The notes: generated by a model not told the origin, from the sequence alone. A stretch of DNA of 64,000 nucleotides from Streptomyces rhizoryzae (GCF_023155275.1 NZ_JALMUV010000032.1:31421-95420); one strand, 5' to 3'; positions 50,391 through 59,554 are shown, numbered from the stretch's first letter. Translations and numbers: made by a program.

Positions 50391-50628
50391 GGTGACGACG
50401 CTAGGCGCACCCGGCGGAGGGGAGAATCCGGCCCGCCCCACCCCGTCCACCGGCGAGCCGCAGGGGAGGGGTGGGGCTGTCCCCCGCATGATCCCTGCTG
50501 CCCTTACCCGCGCTACGGCAGCCCGCGCGCCAGGGGAGGGAATTGCGGCCGGCGGACGGTGCCCGGCCGCGGCCTGCCCCGGCCACCGGTAGGCACCGGT
50601 CACCGGCAGGCACCGCTCCGCCCCGGCA

Positions 50629-51900
50629 TCACCGGTCAACGCCGCGCGCCGGCTCGGGAGTTCCGGCGCGCAGGACTCCGGCCGCGGCGGCGGCCACGAC
50701 GCAGCACGCCACCGGCAGGAACAGGGCGAGGTTGAGCGGTACGGCCTGGGTCAGGGGGCCGATGACGGCGGGGCCGGCGAGCATGCCGAGGTAGCCGAGG
50801 CCGGCGACCCGGGAGACGTTGGCGCCGGCGTGCGCGGGGTCGAAGTGGCCCGCGGCGCTGAAGAGTTGCGGTACGCACCCGGACAGTCCGGCGCCGAACA
50901 CCGCCCAGCCGGCCAGGGCCAGCGGCACCCAGGGGGAGAGGGCCGCCGTGGTCAGTCCGGCGGCGGCCGCGGCGGCACCGCAGCGGAGCAGGGCGACCGG
51001 GCCGAAGCGGCCGGCCGCCCGGTCGGCCAGCAGGCGGCCGAGCGTCATGGTGGTGGCGAAGGCCCCGTACGCGAGCGCGGCGGTGGCGGCGGGCGCGTCC
51101 AGGACGGTACGGAGGTGCAGCACGCTCCAGTCGTTGGCCACGCCCTCGCAGAGCATGATCATCAGGGCCAGCGCGGCCAGCACCCAGATGGGACGGGGAG
51201 TGGTGCGGCGGGCCCGGGCGGCGGGCGGAGTGGTGGCTTCCGGGTCGGCCGGCCCGGGGGCGCGGGCTTCCGGGGCGGTGGCCGGCAGCAGTGCGGGGGC
51301 TGCCAGCGCGGCGACCGCCAGGCCGAGCAGCGCCACCGCCCCCAGGGTCGCCGCCGGCTGCCAGCCGAGGGCGAGGGTCCGGGCGCCGACCAGGGAGGCG
51401 AGCACGCCGCCCAGGGAGAAGGTGGCGTGGAAGGCCGACATGACGGGCCGCCGGTAGGCGTGCTCCACCTGGACGGCGTGGGCGTTCATGCTGACGTCCA
51501 GGCAGCCGTTGCCGAGGCCGAGCAGCAGCAGGGCCGCGCCGAGCGTCCAGGCGTGCCCGGCCAATCCGGGCAGGACCACGGTGAGGCTGCACAGCGCGGC
51601 GCTGCACGGGACGACGACCCGGGCGCCGAAGCGGTCGGTGAGCGGCCCGACGAGCTGCATACCGGCGAAGGCACCCGCGCCGAGCAGCAGCAGAAGCCAG
51701 CCGAACACCGCGTGGCTGACGCCCACCCGGTGCTCGACGCCCGGGATGTGGACGATCCACATCCCCATCAGGAAACCGTTGAGGGCGAAGTAGGCGAAGG
51801 TGGCCGCCCGTCCGGCCCGCAGGCGTGGTGCGGTCCCGGCGGTCGTCCGCCCGGGCTGCGCTGTGCTCGACTTCGCGGCCGTGCGCGTCGTTCTCTCCAT
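50629..51900 (-). CDS. MFS transporter, YbjJ/FucP-like group
   Basis: 423 residues from the ATG at 51900. Twelve helices; conserved blocks FALNGFLMGMWIVHIPGVEH, GPLTDRFGARVVVP and NGCLDVSMNAHAVQVE are typical of the YbjJ-type transporters. It is divergent from a DeoR-family regulator across a 73-bp gap that carries a strong dyad, so import or export of a sugar or related compound under DeoR control is likely. The substrate is unknown. Confidence 0.92.
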   Translation of the reverse strand: MERTTRTAAKSSTAQPGRTTAGTAPRLRAGRAATFAYFALNGFLMGMWIVHIPGVEHRVGVSHAVFGWLLLLLGAGAFAGMQLVGPLTDRFGARVVVPCSAALCSLTVVLPGLAGHAWTLGAALLLLGLGNGCLDVSMNAHAVQVEHAYRRPVMSAFHATFSLGGVLASLVGARTLALGWQPAATLGAVALLGLAVAALAAPALLPATAPEARAPGPADPEATTPPAARARRTTPRPIWVLAALALMIMLCEGVANDWSVLHLRTVLDAPAATAALAYGAFATTMTLGRLLADRAAGRFGPVALLRCGAAAAAAGLTTAALSPWVPLALAGWAVFGAGLSGCVPQLFSAAGHFDPAHAGANVSRVAGLGYLGMLAGPAVIGPLTQAVPLNLALFLPVACCVVAAAAAGVLRAGTPEPARGVDR

Positions 51901-51904
51901 GAGG

Positions 51905-51932
51905 CGAACATAACGAACGTTGAGCATGTTCG
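51905..51932. promoter_or_regulatory. 28-bp dyad, DeoR-type operator
   Basis: CGAACAT (51905-51911) and ATGTTCG (51926-51932) flank a central AACGTT on the same centre. GAACA-type sequence recurs toward the DeoR start (TTCGAACA near 51945). Confidence 0.7.
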
Positions 51933-51973
51933 GAAGGTTGCTTTTCGAACAGTGGTGATGTTCAGATGGGGGC

Positions 51974-52729
51974 ATGGCTGATAGTGCACGACTGAAGCGG
52001 ATCACCGAGGCGGTACGGGACGCGGGGCGCGTCGGCGTCGCCGAACTCGCCGCACTCACCGGCGCCTCGGAGATGACCATCCGCCGCGACCTGGAGGCGC
52101 TGGCCGCCCAGGGCGTCCTGGAGCGCTACCGCGGCGGCGCCCGCAGCCTGCTGCTGCGCGGTACGGAACCGCCGTTCGCCCTGCGCGCCCAGGAGGGCCT
52201 GGAGGTCAAGCGGCGCATCGCCGCGGAGGTCGCCGGGCTGATCGCCGACGGCGAGTCCGTCGTACTGGACAGCGGAACCACCTGCCTGGAAGTGGCCCGG
52301 GCGCTCGCGCACCGCCGGCTGACCGTCATGCCGCTGTCGCTGCACGCGGTCAACGCCCTCACCGACGGCCCGCACCTCACCCTCCTCGTACCGGGCGGCC
52401 GGCCGCGCCCCGGGGAGCTGGCGCTGACCGGTCCGCTGGCCGAGGCGTCCCTGACCGCGCTACGTTTCGACACCGCCGTCATCGGCTGCTGCGGCCTGAC
52501 CGCGGAGGACGGTCTGACCGCGTTCGACCTGGACGACGCCGCCGTCAAGCGCACCGCGATCGGCTGCGCCCGCCGGGTGATCGCGGTCGCCGAGGCGGGC
52601 AAGCTCTCCCGGACCGCCCTGGCCCACGTCGCTCCCGCCTGCGCGCTGCACGCCGTGGTCACCGACGCCGCCCCGGACGACCGCACGGACCGGCTGACCG
52701 CGGCGGGCCCGACCGTGCGGACGGTGTGA
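51974..52729 (+). CDS. DeoR-family regulator
   Basis: 251 residues. Winged helix at the N-terminus (RLKRITEAVRDAGRVGVAEL, TGASEMTIRRDLEALAAQGV), then the phosphosugar-binding DeoR C-terminal domain with DSGTTCLEVARAL and GCCGLTAEDGLTAFD. Its stop overlaps the GTG of the HAD gene, so both are one operon. It probably represses the divergent MFS gene and its own operon until a phosphosugar accumulates. Confidence 0.93.
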   Translation: MADSARLKRITEAVRDAGRVGVAELAALTGASEMTIRRDLEALAAQGVLERYRGGARSLLLRGTEPPFALRAQEGLEVKRRIAAEVAGLIADGESVVLDSGTTCLEVARALAHRRLTVMPLSLHAVNALTDGPHLTLLVPGGRPRPGELALTGPLAEASLTALRFDTAVIGCCGLTAEDGLTAFDLDDAAVKRTAIGCARRVIAVAEAGKLSRTALAHVAPACALHAVVTDAAPDDRTDRLTAAGPTVRTV

Positions 52730-53376
52730 CGATGCCGGCGACGCAAGGGACCGCGGCCGCCCCGGCTCCCGGCGGCACCGTCCTCTTCGACCTCTTCGGC
52801 GTCCTCGCCCGCCCGCAGTCGGCCGCCGGCCGGCGGCGCCTGGTCCGCGTGGCCGGGGCGCCCGAAACCGCCTTCTGGGACGCCTATGGGGACCTCCGCC
52901 CGCCCTACGACCGCGGGGAGACCGACGGTCCGGGCTACTGGCGGCAGGTGGCCGCCCGGCTGGGCACGCGCCTGGACCGGGCCCGGACCGCGGAGCTGAT
53001 CGCCGCCGACGTCGAGAGCTGGAGCGCGGTGGACGGCGCCACGGTGGCGCTGGTCGGGGAGCTGGCCGCCCGGGGGACGACGCTCGGCCTGCTCTCCAAC
53101 ATCCCCGAGGAACTGGCCCGCCACTACGAAAGCCGCCATGCCTGGCTCGGCCACTTCCGGCTCCGGGCCTTCTCCTGCCGCATCGGGCACGCCAAACCCG
53201 CACCGGCCGCCTACCGCTGGTGCCTGGCGGCGCTGCCCGGTCCGCCGGAGCGCATCCTGTTCGTCGACGACCGGGAGGAGAACGTCCGGGCCGCCGAAGC
53301 GGCCGGTCTGCGCGGCCACCACTTCACCGGCGCGGAGCGGCTGCGCGCCTGCCTCGCCGACCGGGACGGCCGATAG
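52726..53376 (+). CDS. HAD-superfamily hydrolase
   Basis: 216 residues; the GTG overlaps the DeoR stop and an ATG lies two codons later at 52732. HAD motifs in order: VLFDLFGVL (nucleophile Asp), LLSNIP, HAKPAPAAYRW (Lys) and ILFVDDREENV. A helical cap lies between motifs one and two. It probably dephosphorylates a sugar phosphate linked to the neighbouring transporter and DeoR regulator. Confidence 0.92.
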   Translation: MTMPATQGTAAAPAPGGTVLFDLFGVLARPQSAAGRRRLVRVAGAPETAFWDAYGDLRPPYDRGETDGPGYWRQVAARLGTRLDRARTAELIAADVESWSAVDGATVALVGELAARGTTLGLLSNIPEELARHYESRHAWLGHFRLRAFSCRIGHAKPAPAAYRWCLAALPGPPERILFVDDREENVRAAEAAGLRGHHFTGAERLRACLADRDGR

Positions 53377-53787
53377 GCCGTACGGGGGCGCCGACCGAGG
53401 GCCGGGGCCCGGTTGCCCGGGGTGCCCACGGTGGCGGGTTGGTCGGCAGGGACCCGCGGGCGGGCGCGGGACCCCGCCCCGCCCTGCGCCACCCCGCCCG
53501 ATCCGGGCGGCCGGTGCATAACTGCCGGGCGTCCTGGGCAAGTCGGAGGGCCGGGGGCGTGAGGGCGGGCAGGACGAGGCCCCGCGTGGTCATGCGCGCC
53601 CCGCCCCCGCGTGTGACGCCGTTCGGCCGGTCCCGCACCTCTGGCACTGTGACGGGGGCCACATCGGCGCCACGGTAATACACGTCAGTAGATGGCGGGT
53701 TTCCGCAGCAGGATCGCAGCCGTCACGCCGCAGTAGCCGGGCAGTGGCACTTCGCCCAGAGACCACCGCGGAGACGGAAGGACGCAC
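53377..53787. other. 411-bp intergenic region without a gene
   Basis: GC-rich sequence with several G- and C-runs but no coding pattern in any frame. The last 120 bases before the SDR gene are less GC-rich (GTAATACACGTCAGTAGATG) and probably hold its promoter. GGAAGGA lies seven bases before the SDR start. Confidence 0.55.
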
Positions 53788-54702
53788 ATGAACGCACCAC
53801 TTACGGGGAAGGTCGCGCTCGTCGCCGGAGCGACGCGCGGCGCCGGACGGGGCATCGCGGTCGAACTCGGCGCCGCCGGGGCCACCGTTTACGTCACCGG
53901 CCGCAGCACCCGCGCACGGCGCTCGGAGTACGACCGCCCCGAGACCCTTGAGGACACCGCCGACCTGGTGACCGGGGCCGGCGGCCGCGGCATCGCGGTC
54001 CCCACCGACCACCTCGTCCCCGAGCAGGTCCGCGCCCTGGTGGACCGGATCGACGACGAACAGGGCCGGCTCGATGTGCTGGTCAACGACATCTGGGGCG
54101 GCGAGCACCTCTTCGCCTGGGACACCCCCGTCTGGGAGCACGACCTCGACAACGGCCTGCGCCTGCTCCGCCTCGCGGTGGAGACCCATGCCGTCACCAG
54201 CCACCACGCGCTGCCGCTGCTGCTGCGCAACCCGGGCGGACTGGTGGTGGAGATGACCGACGGCACCGCCGAGTACAACAGGGAGACCTACCGGAACTCG
54301 TTCTTCTACGACCTCGCCAAGACCGCCGTGCTCCGCATGGCCTTCAGCCTCGGCCACGAACTCGGCTCGCGCGGCGGCACCGCGGTGGCGCTCACTCCCG
54401 GCTGGATGCGCTCGGAGATCATGCTCGACCAGTTCGGGGTGACCGAGGAGACCCGGCGCGACGCGCTGGAGAGCGAACCGCACTTCGGCATCTCCGAAAC
54501 GCCGCGCTACGTCGGCCGCGCGGTGGCCGCGCTGGCCGGCGACCCCGAGGTGCACCGCTGGAACGGGCAGTCGCTGTCCAGCGGACAGCTCGCCCGGGTC
54601 TACGGGTTCACCGACCTGGACGGCAGCCGTCCCGATGCCTGGCGGTACATCCCCGAGGTCCAGGACGCCGGCAAGCCGGCCGACGCCGCCGGATACCGCT
54701 GA
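53788..54702 (+). CDS. Short-chain dehydrogenase/reductase
   Basis: 304 residues. NAD(P)-binding AGATRGAGRGIAVEL at the N-terminus and the catalytic YxxxK in FFYDLAKTAV (about 172-176); the GWMRSEIM block follows. The long C-terminal part resembles the DHRS1-like SDR group. It is separately transcribed and closed by a hairpin. The substrate is unknown. Confidence 0.93.
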   Translation: MNAPLTGKVALVAGATRGAGRGIAVELGAAGATVYVTGRSTRARRSEYDRPETLEDTADLVTGAGGRGIAVPTDHLVPEQVRALVDRIDDEQGRLDVLVNDIWGGEHLFAWDTPVWEHDLDNGLRLLRLAVETHAVTSHHALPLLLRNPGGLVVEMTDGTAEYNRETYRNSFFYDLAKTAVLRMAFSLGHELGSRGGTAVALTPGWMRSEIMLDQFGVTEETRRDALESEPHFGISETPRYVGRAVAALAGDPEVHRWNGQSLSSGQLARVYGFTDLDGSRPDAWRYIPEVQDAGKPADAAGYR

Positions 54703-54726
54703 CCGCCCCACCTCACCCAGGACCGT

Positions 54727-54750
54727 GGCCGGCGTGCTCACACGCCGGCC
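54727..54750 (+). terminator. Hairpin terminator after the SDR gene
   Basis: Perfect 10-bp arms GGCCGGCGTG and CACGCCGGCC with a CTCA loop, 25 bases after the stop. Confidence 0.75.
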
Positions 54751-54756
54751 CGCAGG

Positions 54757-54935
54757 GCCGCCGGAGCCCGGCCGCACCGGGCCCGGCCACGGTGGCGACG
54801 CGCCGGTCCGGCGCCTCGCGGACCAGCCACCCCAGCACGACGAGGCGCCGGGCCACCGCCGCGGCCGGCGCCCCGGCGAGGTGCCGGCGCGGACCGCTCC
54901 GGTCCGCGCAGCCCCGCACCGGCGGCCGCCGGGAA
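54757..54935 (-). pseudogene. C-terminal remnant of an ArsR-family regulator
   Basis: The minus strand encodes HLAGAPAAAVARRLVVLGWL and VREAPDRRVATVAGPGAAGL, which matches the conserved C-terminal winged-helix end of streptomycete ArsR regulators (xHLAGALGAALxxRLxELGW). No N-terminal domain is present; the LysR gene starts or ends around it. It appears to be a leftover fragment. Confidence 0.45.
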
Positions 54936-54972
54936 CGCTCCAGCGGCAGCGGTCCCGGGGCACGCGCCGCGG

Positions 54973-55881
54973 TCACGGCCGGCGGTCCTCCGGGAGCGCC
55001 GAGCGGGCCGCGAGCAGGTCGGTGATCAGGGCGAGCGGGGGCCAGTTGAGGCGGCCGTGGCGGGCGACGGCGTGGGCGCGCAGCACCACGTCCGGCGCGT
55101 GGAGCGGGATCAGCCGGACGTCCGGGGCGGTGGGCAGACCGGCCGGCAGCAGGGCCACACCGAGCCCGGCGGTGATCATGCCCTGCACGAGGTCGAGGTT
55201 GTCGGCCCGGTGCGTGATGCGCGGGGTGAAACCGGCCATCGAGGCGAGGGTGCGGATGACCGTCTCGTCCGCGGTGCTGCGGGAGTTGACGATCCAGTCG
55301 TGCCCGGCGAAGCGGGCGAAGACCTCGGGCGCGGTCCCCGGCTGCGGGTCGGAACGGGCCGGAACGCCCAGGCCCCACCGTGCGGTCCACAGGCCGGTGG
55401 ACCGCACCGCAGGTTCGGCGGTGGCCGGTGCCAGGTTGTAGTCGTAGGTCAGGGCCAGGTCCGTCTCGTCCGCGGCCAGCAGCGCCAGGGCCTCGGTGGG
55501 CTCGTGTTCGCGGACGAGGAGGTGCAGGCCGGGGTGGCTGGTGGCCAGCTCGGTGACCAGGGGCAGCAGATGGGCGCGGATCGCGGTGGCGAAGCCGGCG
55601 ACCCGGACCGTGCCGCGCGGCTCGGCGCCGGGCGCGAGGTCGAGGTGGGCGGCTTCCACGGCGCCCAGGATGGTCACGGCGTGCTCGGCGAGCCGGCGGC
55701 CGGCCGGGGTGAGCCGGACCCGGCGGCCGTGCGGTTCGATCAGGGCGGTGCCCATCTCCCGGGCCAGCACCGCGATCTGCTGGGAGACGGTGGAGGTGGT
55801 GGTGCCGGTCGCCTCGGCGACCGCGCGCATCGAGCCCAGCCGGGCGAGCTCCACCAGCAACTGCAGACGGCGGGTTTCCAT
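54973..55881 (-). CDS. LysR-family regulator
   Basis: 302 residues from the ATG at 55881 (METRRLQLLVELARLGSMRA). Helix-turn-helix (VAEATGTTTSTVSQQIAVLA) and effector domain from 90 on (TVRVAGFATAIRAHLLPLVT). It is divergent from an EamA transporter with 84 bases between the starts and a CATTCC/GGAATG dyad in the gap, so it probably activates or represses the exporter. Confidence 0.93.
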   Translation of the reverse strand: METRRLQLLVELARLGSMRAVAEATGTTTSTVSQQIAVLAREMGTALIEPHGRRVRLTPAGRRLAEHAVTILGAVEAAHLDLAPGAEPRGTVRVAGFATAIRAHLLPLVTELATSHPGLHLLVREHEPTEALALLAADETDLALTYDYNLAPATAEPAVRSTGLWTARWGLGVPARSDPQPGTAPEVFARFAGHDWIVNSRSTADETVIRTLASMAGFTPRITHRADNLDLVQGMITAGLGVALLPAGLPTAPDVRLIPLHAPDVVLRAHAVARHGRLNWPPLALITDLLAARSALPEDRRP

Positions 55882-55895
55882 AAGGCCATTGTTCG

Positions 55896-55913
55896 CATTC
55901 CCCGAACGGAATG
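55896..55913. promoter_or_regulatory. LysR-type dyad
   Basis: CATTCC and GGAATG arms around six bases lie 14 bases upstream of the LysR start and 52 bases before the transporter start. TTCG/CGAA also flanks it. Confidence 0.5.
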
Positions 55914-55965
55914 TCCATGAACAGCACGTGGACATGAACGATGCGCAGGGCATCTACTGGCCCCC

Positions 55966-56937
55966 ATGAGTCCCTCCCGCCCCACCCGTCCCACAGAGCA
56001 CACCGTGCCCCGCCCCCGTCGTGCCGCCGCCGGCCGACCGCGCCTGCGCGGCGCCGAGACCGGCTTCCTCATGGCGGTGGCCTCGATGACCTCGATCCAG
56101 CTGGGCCTGGCCCTGGCCGTGCCGCTGTTCGGCCGGCTCGGTGCGCTGGGCACGGCGGGTCTGCGGCTGGGCTGGGGCGGACTGCTGATGCTCGTCCTCA
56201 TCCGCCCCCGCCTGCGCGCCTTCACCCGGCGGGACCTGCTGGCCTGCGCGGTGCTGGGTGCGGCGACCGCCGGGATGATGGTGTTCTTCATGCTCGCGGT
56301 CGCGCATCTGCCGCTGGGTACGGCGAGCGCGCTGGAGTTCCTCGGGCCGCTGGCCGTCGCGCTGTGCGGCCGGGGCGCCGGGCGCAAGGTGTGGACGGCG
56401 CCGGCCGCGCTGGGCGTCCTGCTGCTGACCGAGCCCTGGCACGGCGGCTTGGACGCCACCGGCCTGGTCTGCGCCCTGGCCGCCGCCGGCTGCTGGGCGC
56501 TCTACATCCTGCTGACCCAGCGCGTCGGCGACCGGGTCACCGGTTTCAGCGGCCTCGCCGTCTCCATGCCGGTCGCCGGTGTGCTCGGCGTCCTCGTCGC
56601 CGGCCCGTCCCTGGCCGGCCACCTGACCTGGCAGGCGCTGGGCACCATGCTGCTGCTGGCCGCGGTGAGTCCGGTGCTGCCGCTGGCGCTGGAATTCCTC
56701 GCCCTGCGGCGGCTGACGACCTCGGCCTTCGGCACGCTGATGAGCCTGGAACCGGCCATCGCGCTGCTGATCGGCCTGCTGGTGCTCGGCCAGACCCCGG
56801 GCCTGACGGCCGCCGCGGGCGTGGCGTGCGTGGTCGTCGCCGGTGCCGGCGCCACCCGGACCGGCGCGCGCACCTCCGGACCGGAGCCCGCCCCGGCCGC
56901 GGACGACCGGGAGCCCTGCCCGGCCGGAACCGGCTGA
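55966..56937 (+). CDS. EamA-family transporter (RhtA-like)
   Basis: 323 residues. Ten helices in two EamA repeats; blocks GTASALEFLGPLAVALCG and LRRLTTSAFGTLMSLEPAIA match the RhtA threonine/homoserine-exporter type. No ribosome binding site is seen before the ATG, so translation may be leaderless or start elsewhere. It is paired with the divergent LysR gene. Confidence 0.9.
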   Translation: MSPSRPTRPTEHTVPRPRRAAAGRPRLRGAETGFLMAVASMTSIQLGLALAVPLFGRLGALGTAGLRLGWGGLLMLVLIRPRLRAFTRRDLLACAVLGAATAGMMVFFMLAVAHLPLGTASALEFLGPLAVALCGRGAGRKVWTAPAALGVLLLTEPWHGGLDATGLVCALAAAGCWALYILLTQRVGDRVTGFSGLAVSMPVAGVLGVLVAGPSLAGHLTWQALGTMLLLAAVSPVLPLALEFLALRRLTTSAFGTLMSLEPAIALLIGLLVLGQTPGLTAAAGVACVVVAGAGATRTGARTSGPEPAPAADDREPCPAGTG

Positions 56938-56949
56938 GGACCGCCCCCG

Positions 56950-56995
56950 CCGTCCCGTCCGCCGGGCTCGAGCCGCCGTCCGCCGGACGGGACGG
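56950..56995 (+). terminator. Hairpin terminator after the EamA gene
   Basis: 11-bp arms CCGTCCCGTCC and GGACGGGACGG with a 24-base loop, 12 bases after the stop. Confidence 0.6.
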
Positions 56996-57049
56996 CTCAT
57001 CGGGCGCGCGCTCCACGGCCCGGCCCCGGAGCCGTGCTCGGTGCCGCGC

Positions 57050-57425
57050 CGGGCACGACTGGCTTGATGCCCTTTGCCCAGACCTGGCGGCGATAGCAGT
57101 CGGGGTCGTAGCCGCGGTCGGCGTAGACCTCCTTCGGTCGCTTGCGGGGCCGGTCACGTTTGCCGCGGATGGCGGGGACTGCTTCCCACAGTGGCATCAG
57201 CTGGGTGACGTCGTTGCGGTTTCCGCCGGTCAGGGTGACGGCCAACGGGATGCCTGTGGCGTCGCAGATCACGTGGTGCTTGGAGCCCGGCCGTCCCCGG
57301 TCGACCGGGCTCCGTCCGGTTCTGGGCCGCCCTCGAGCGCTCGTACGTGAGAGCTGTCGATCACCGCCCGCGACAGGTCCAGGCGGTCGGTGGCCCTCAG
57401 TTCGTCCAGCAGGTCTGCGCGGCGA
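57050..57425 (-). pseudogene. IS5-family transposase remnant
   Basis: Two frames carry transposase pieces: ADLLDELRATDRLDLSRAVI and DSSHVRA in one, then after a frame change GSKHHVICDATGIPLAVTLT, GGNRNDVTQLMPLWEAVPAI and KEVYADRGYDPDCYRRQVW in another. The two catalytic aspartates of the DDE triad (VIDSS and YADRG) are present. The N-terminal third and the C-terminal end with the Glu are missing, and no flanking inverted repeats were found, so it is a dead fragment. Confidence 0.85.
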
Positions 57426-57567
57426 TCGCGAGCCGCAGGAACGAGAAGCCGCGCGGCGGTCCCTGCCCCCGGGCGGAGGGACGACACCGCGGGGCGGGGG
57501 AACGGGCCCGGCCCGGCACCGCGCGAGCGGTGGCCGGGGGCGCGTCCCCCGCCCCGGCGCTGTCCGA

Positions 57568-58314
57568 TCAGCCGTCCGCCGCACCGCCGCGCAGCTCGGC
57601 GAACAGCCCGCGGTGCTCCGTGCCGTCGGCCGCCTGCCAGCAGGCGGTCAGCGTCGCCAGGAACTCCCGGTCCCCGTCCGACGCGACCGGCACCCCGCCC
57701 CCGGCCGCCGGCGTCAGCACCCGCGCAAGGCGCAGGCTGACGGACACCGCACGCCCCGGCTCCCCGTCCGCCGCCCCCTCCGGACCGGTCGCCACCCGCG
57801 TCTCCACGTGGACGTCCGTACCCTGCGGCCCGGTGACCACCCGCGGCGGCCGGACGGCCGACGACAGCACGCCCAGGCCGCCCGCGGCACCGGGATGCGC
57901 GCGGACCGACTCGTCAGGGGCGTCCGAGACGCTCTGCGCCTGGGCCTCCGCCCGCCCCTGGAGCAGCGCGAGCAACTGGCCGACGAGCACCGGGTCGTGC
58001 GCACCGTCGTAGACCCAGCGGCGCCCCAGCACCCCGTGCTCCATGGTGCCGATGAGGCCCTCCTCGGCCCCCTCCAGCGGCGCGCCGCGGTACGCGAGCG
58101 GTACGAGGTAGGCCACCTCGGCAGCCCCGGAGCGGTCGGCGGCCACCATGAACTCGATGCCCACCTCGCCCTCCGGGTCGTCGAGCCGGAAGCCGCCGGC
58201 CTTCGCGAGCTGCGGAGCCTGATCGGTGCCGGTGTACCACGGCTGACCGGGAATCCAGTCGGCCAGCAGTTCCAGCTTGGTGGGCTTGAGGGTGGTCTCG
58301 TGAATGACTGCCAT
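57568..58314 (-). CDS. Maltokinase N-terminal cap-like domain protein
   Basis: 248 residues from the ATG at 58314 (MAVIHETTLKPTKLELLADW). The N-terminal 170 residues resemble the cap domain at the start of maltokinases (IPGQPWYTGTD, VAYLVPLAYRGAPLEGAEEG, LIGTMEHGVLGRRWVYDGAH), but no kinase domain follows. It may be a stand-alone cap-like protein of trehalose or glycogen metabolism, but this is only by resemblance. It lies next to a reductase gene on the same strand, with a 68-base gap. Confidence 0.8.
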   Translation of the reverse strand: MAVIHETTLKPTKLELLADWIPGQPWYTGTDQAPQLAKAGGFRLDDPEGEVGIEFMVAADRSGAAEVAYLVPLAYRGAPLEGAEEGLIGTMEHGVLGRRWVYDGAHDPVLVGQLLALLQGRAEAQAQSVSDAPDESVRAHPGAAGGLGVLSSAVRPPRVVTGPQGTDVHVETRVATGPEGAADGEPGRAVSVSLRLARVLTPAAGGGVPVASDGDREFLATLTACWQAADGTEHRGLFAELRGGAADG

Positions 58315-58382
58315 ACCGGCGAACGTTATCCGGTGCCCGCGCCCGGCATGACAGCGCATCGACACCGACCACCCGGCGCGGA

Positions 58383-58871
58383 CTATGCGTCGACCGGGTC
58401 CAACCGCACTACGGCCGTCCTGTGGACGTGCCGTTCGATCTCCTCGACCGGCGCGTCCGGCTCGAACGGCAGCTGGGGGTCGCGGTATCCGGCCTGCGGC
58501 AGGTACACCGCCAGCGCCCTCGCGGCCTCGTGCCCCTCGACCATCACCGGCCGGCGCTCGGTGTCGCTGCCGTCGGCCGCGTCCCGCTCCACCCGGCAGC
58601 GCCCGGCCGCCAGCAGGTTCCGGATCCAGTCCCGCGACCGCGTCGACGAGCACAGGTACAGGCGCCCGTCGATGGCGGTGACGTTGACGCCGAAGGGCCG
58701 TGGCCGGCCGCTGCGACGCCCCACGACGTTGATGACCCGCACGACCGGCCGGCGGTCCCGGTAGGGCTCCGGCGTCCGGGCGCGGAGGTGCTCGATCATC
58801 GCCTGTGCGGTCGCGCTCCGGGCCCCGGCCCGCCCGGCGGCGTTCGCCTGCGCGGAAGCGTCCTGGTCCAT
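58383..58871 (-). CDS. Deazaflavin-dependent nitroreductase (Ddn)-like protein
   Basis: 162 residues from the ATG at 58871. The split-beta-barrel layout and the block VRVINVVGRRSGRPRPFGVN, followed by LYLCSSTRSRDWIRNLLAAG, match the F420-dependent Ddn-type nitroreductase family. It would bind F420 and reduce an unknown substrate. It is divergent from a TetR regulator; the gap carries CGGTCC direct repeats, so it is likely a target of that regulator. Confidence 0.85.
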   Translation of the reverse strand: MDQDASAQANAAGRAGARSATAQAMIEHLRARTPEPYRDRRPVVRVINVVGRRSGRPRPFGVNVTAIDGRLYLCSSTRSRDWIRNLLAAGRCRVERDAADGSDTERRPVMVEGHEAARALAVYLPQAGYRDPQLPFEPDAPVEEIERHVHRTAVVRLDPVDA

Positions 58872-58885
58872 GCCCCACCTCAATT

Positions 58886-58933
58886 CGGTCCGTCGGTCCA
58901 TTTCGCCCGCGATACGATACGGTCCAACGGTCC
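58886..58933. promoter_or_regulatory. Two CGGTCCnnCGGTCC repeat pairs, TetR operators
   Basis: CGGTCC at 58886 and 58894 form one pair and at 58920 and 58928 another, each pair spanning 14 bases. They fill the 86-bp gap between the divergent reductase and TetR genes. Confidence 0.65.
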
Positions 58934-58957
58934 GTTTGAGCAAGGGAGTTGGGTGGC

Positions 58958-59524
58958 ATGTCCGAACGAGCGGATGCCGTCCGCAACCGCGCCGCGGTGC
59001 TGCGCGCCGCCGAAACGCTGTTCCGCTCGGCGGACGCCGACCGCGTGACACTGGCTCGCATCGCGCAGGCCGCCGGGGTCGGCAAGGCCACGGTGCTACG
59101 GCATTTCGGAAGCCTCACCGGTATGGTCGAAGCGGTCCTCGCGCCCCGCACCTGTGCGCTGCGGGAAGCGGCGCGCAGCGGACCGCCGCCGCTCGGCCCC
59201 GGCGGCCCGCCCGAGGAGGCCCTGCACTCCTTCCTCGACGCCCTCTTCGATTTCGTCCGCGACAACCGCGCCCTCATCCGCGCCCTCGAACACCGCAGCC
59301 CCGACGCCTACTACGCCAACCCGGCCAGCCAGTGGTGGCTCGCGGAACTCCGCCACCGGCTCCACGCCGCCCGCCCCTCGGCCGACAGCGACTACCTGGC
59401 CCACGCCCTCTTCACCGCCCTCCGCGCCGACGTCATGGACTACCTCCGCACCACCCGAGGCATGAGCCCGCAACGCCTGCGCCAGGGCCTCCACTCGCTC
59501 GTCCCGCCCCCGCCCCCCAACTGA
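58958..59524 (+). CDS. TetR-family regulator
   Basis: 188 residues from the ATG 10 bases after AAGGGAG. The helix-turn-helix (AAVLRAAETLFRSADADRVT, RIAQAAGVGKATVLRHFGSL) is at about 11-57, followed by a short TetR ligand domain. It likely represses the divergent reductase gene and itself through the CGGTCC repeats. Confidence 0.93.
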   Translation: MSERADAVRNRAAVLRAAETLFRSADADRVTLARIAQAAGVGKATVLRHFGSLTGMVEAVLAPRTCALREAARSGPPPLGPGGPPEEALHSFLDALFDFVRDNRALIRALEHRSPDAYYANPASQWWLAELRHRLHAARPSADSDYLAHALFTALRADVMDYLRTTRGMSPQRLRQGLHSLVPPPPPN

Positions 59525-59554
59525 CCGCGGCCCTTACGGCTGTCGAGGGTCGGG

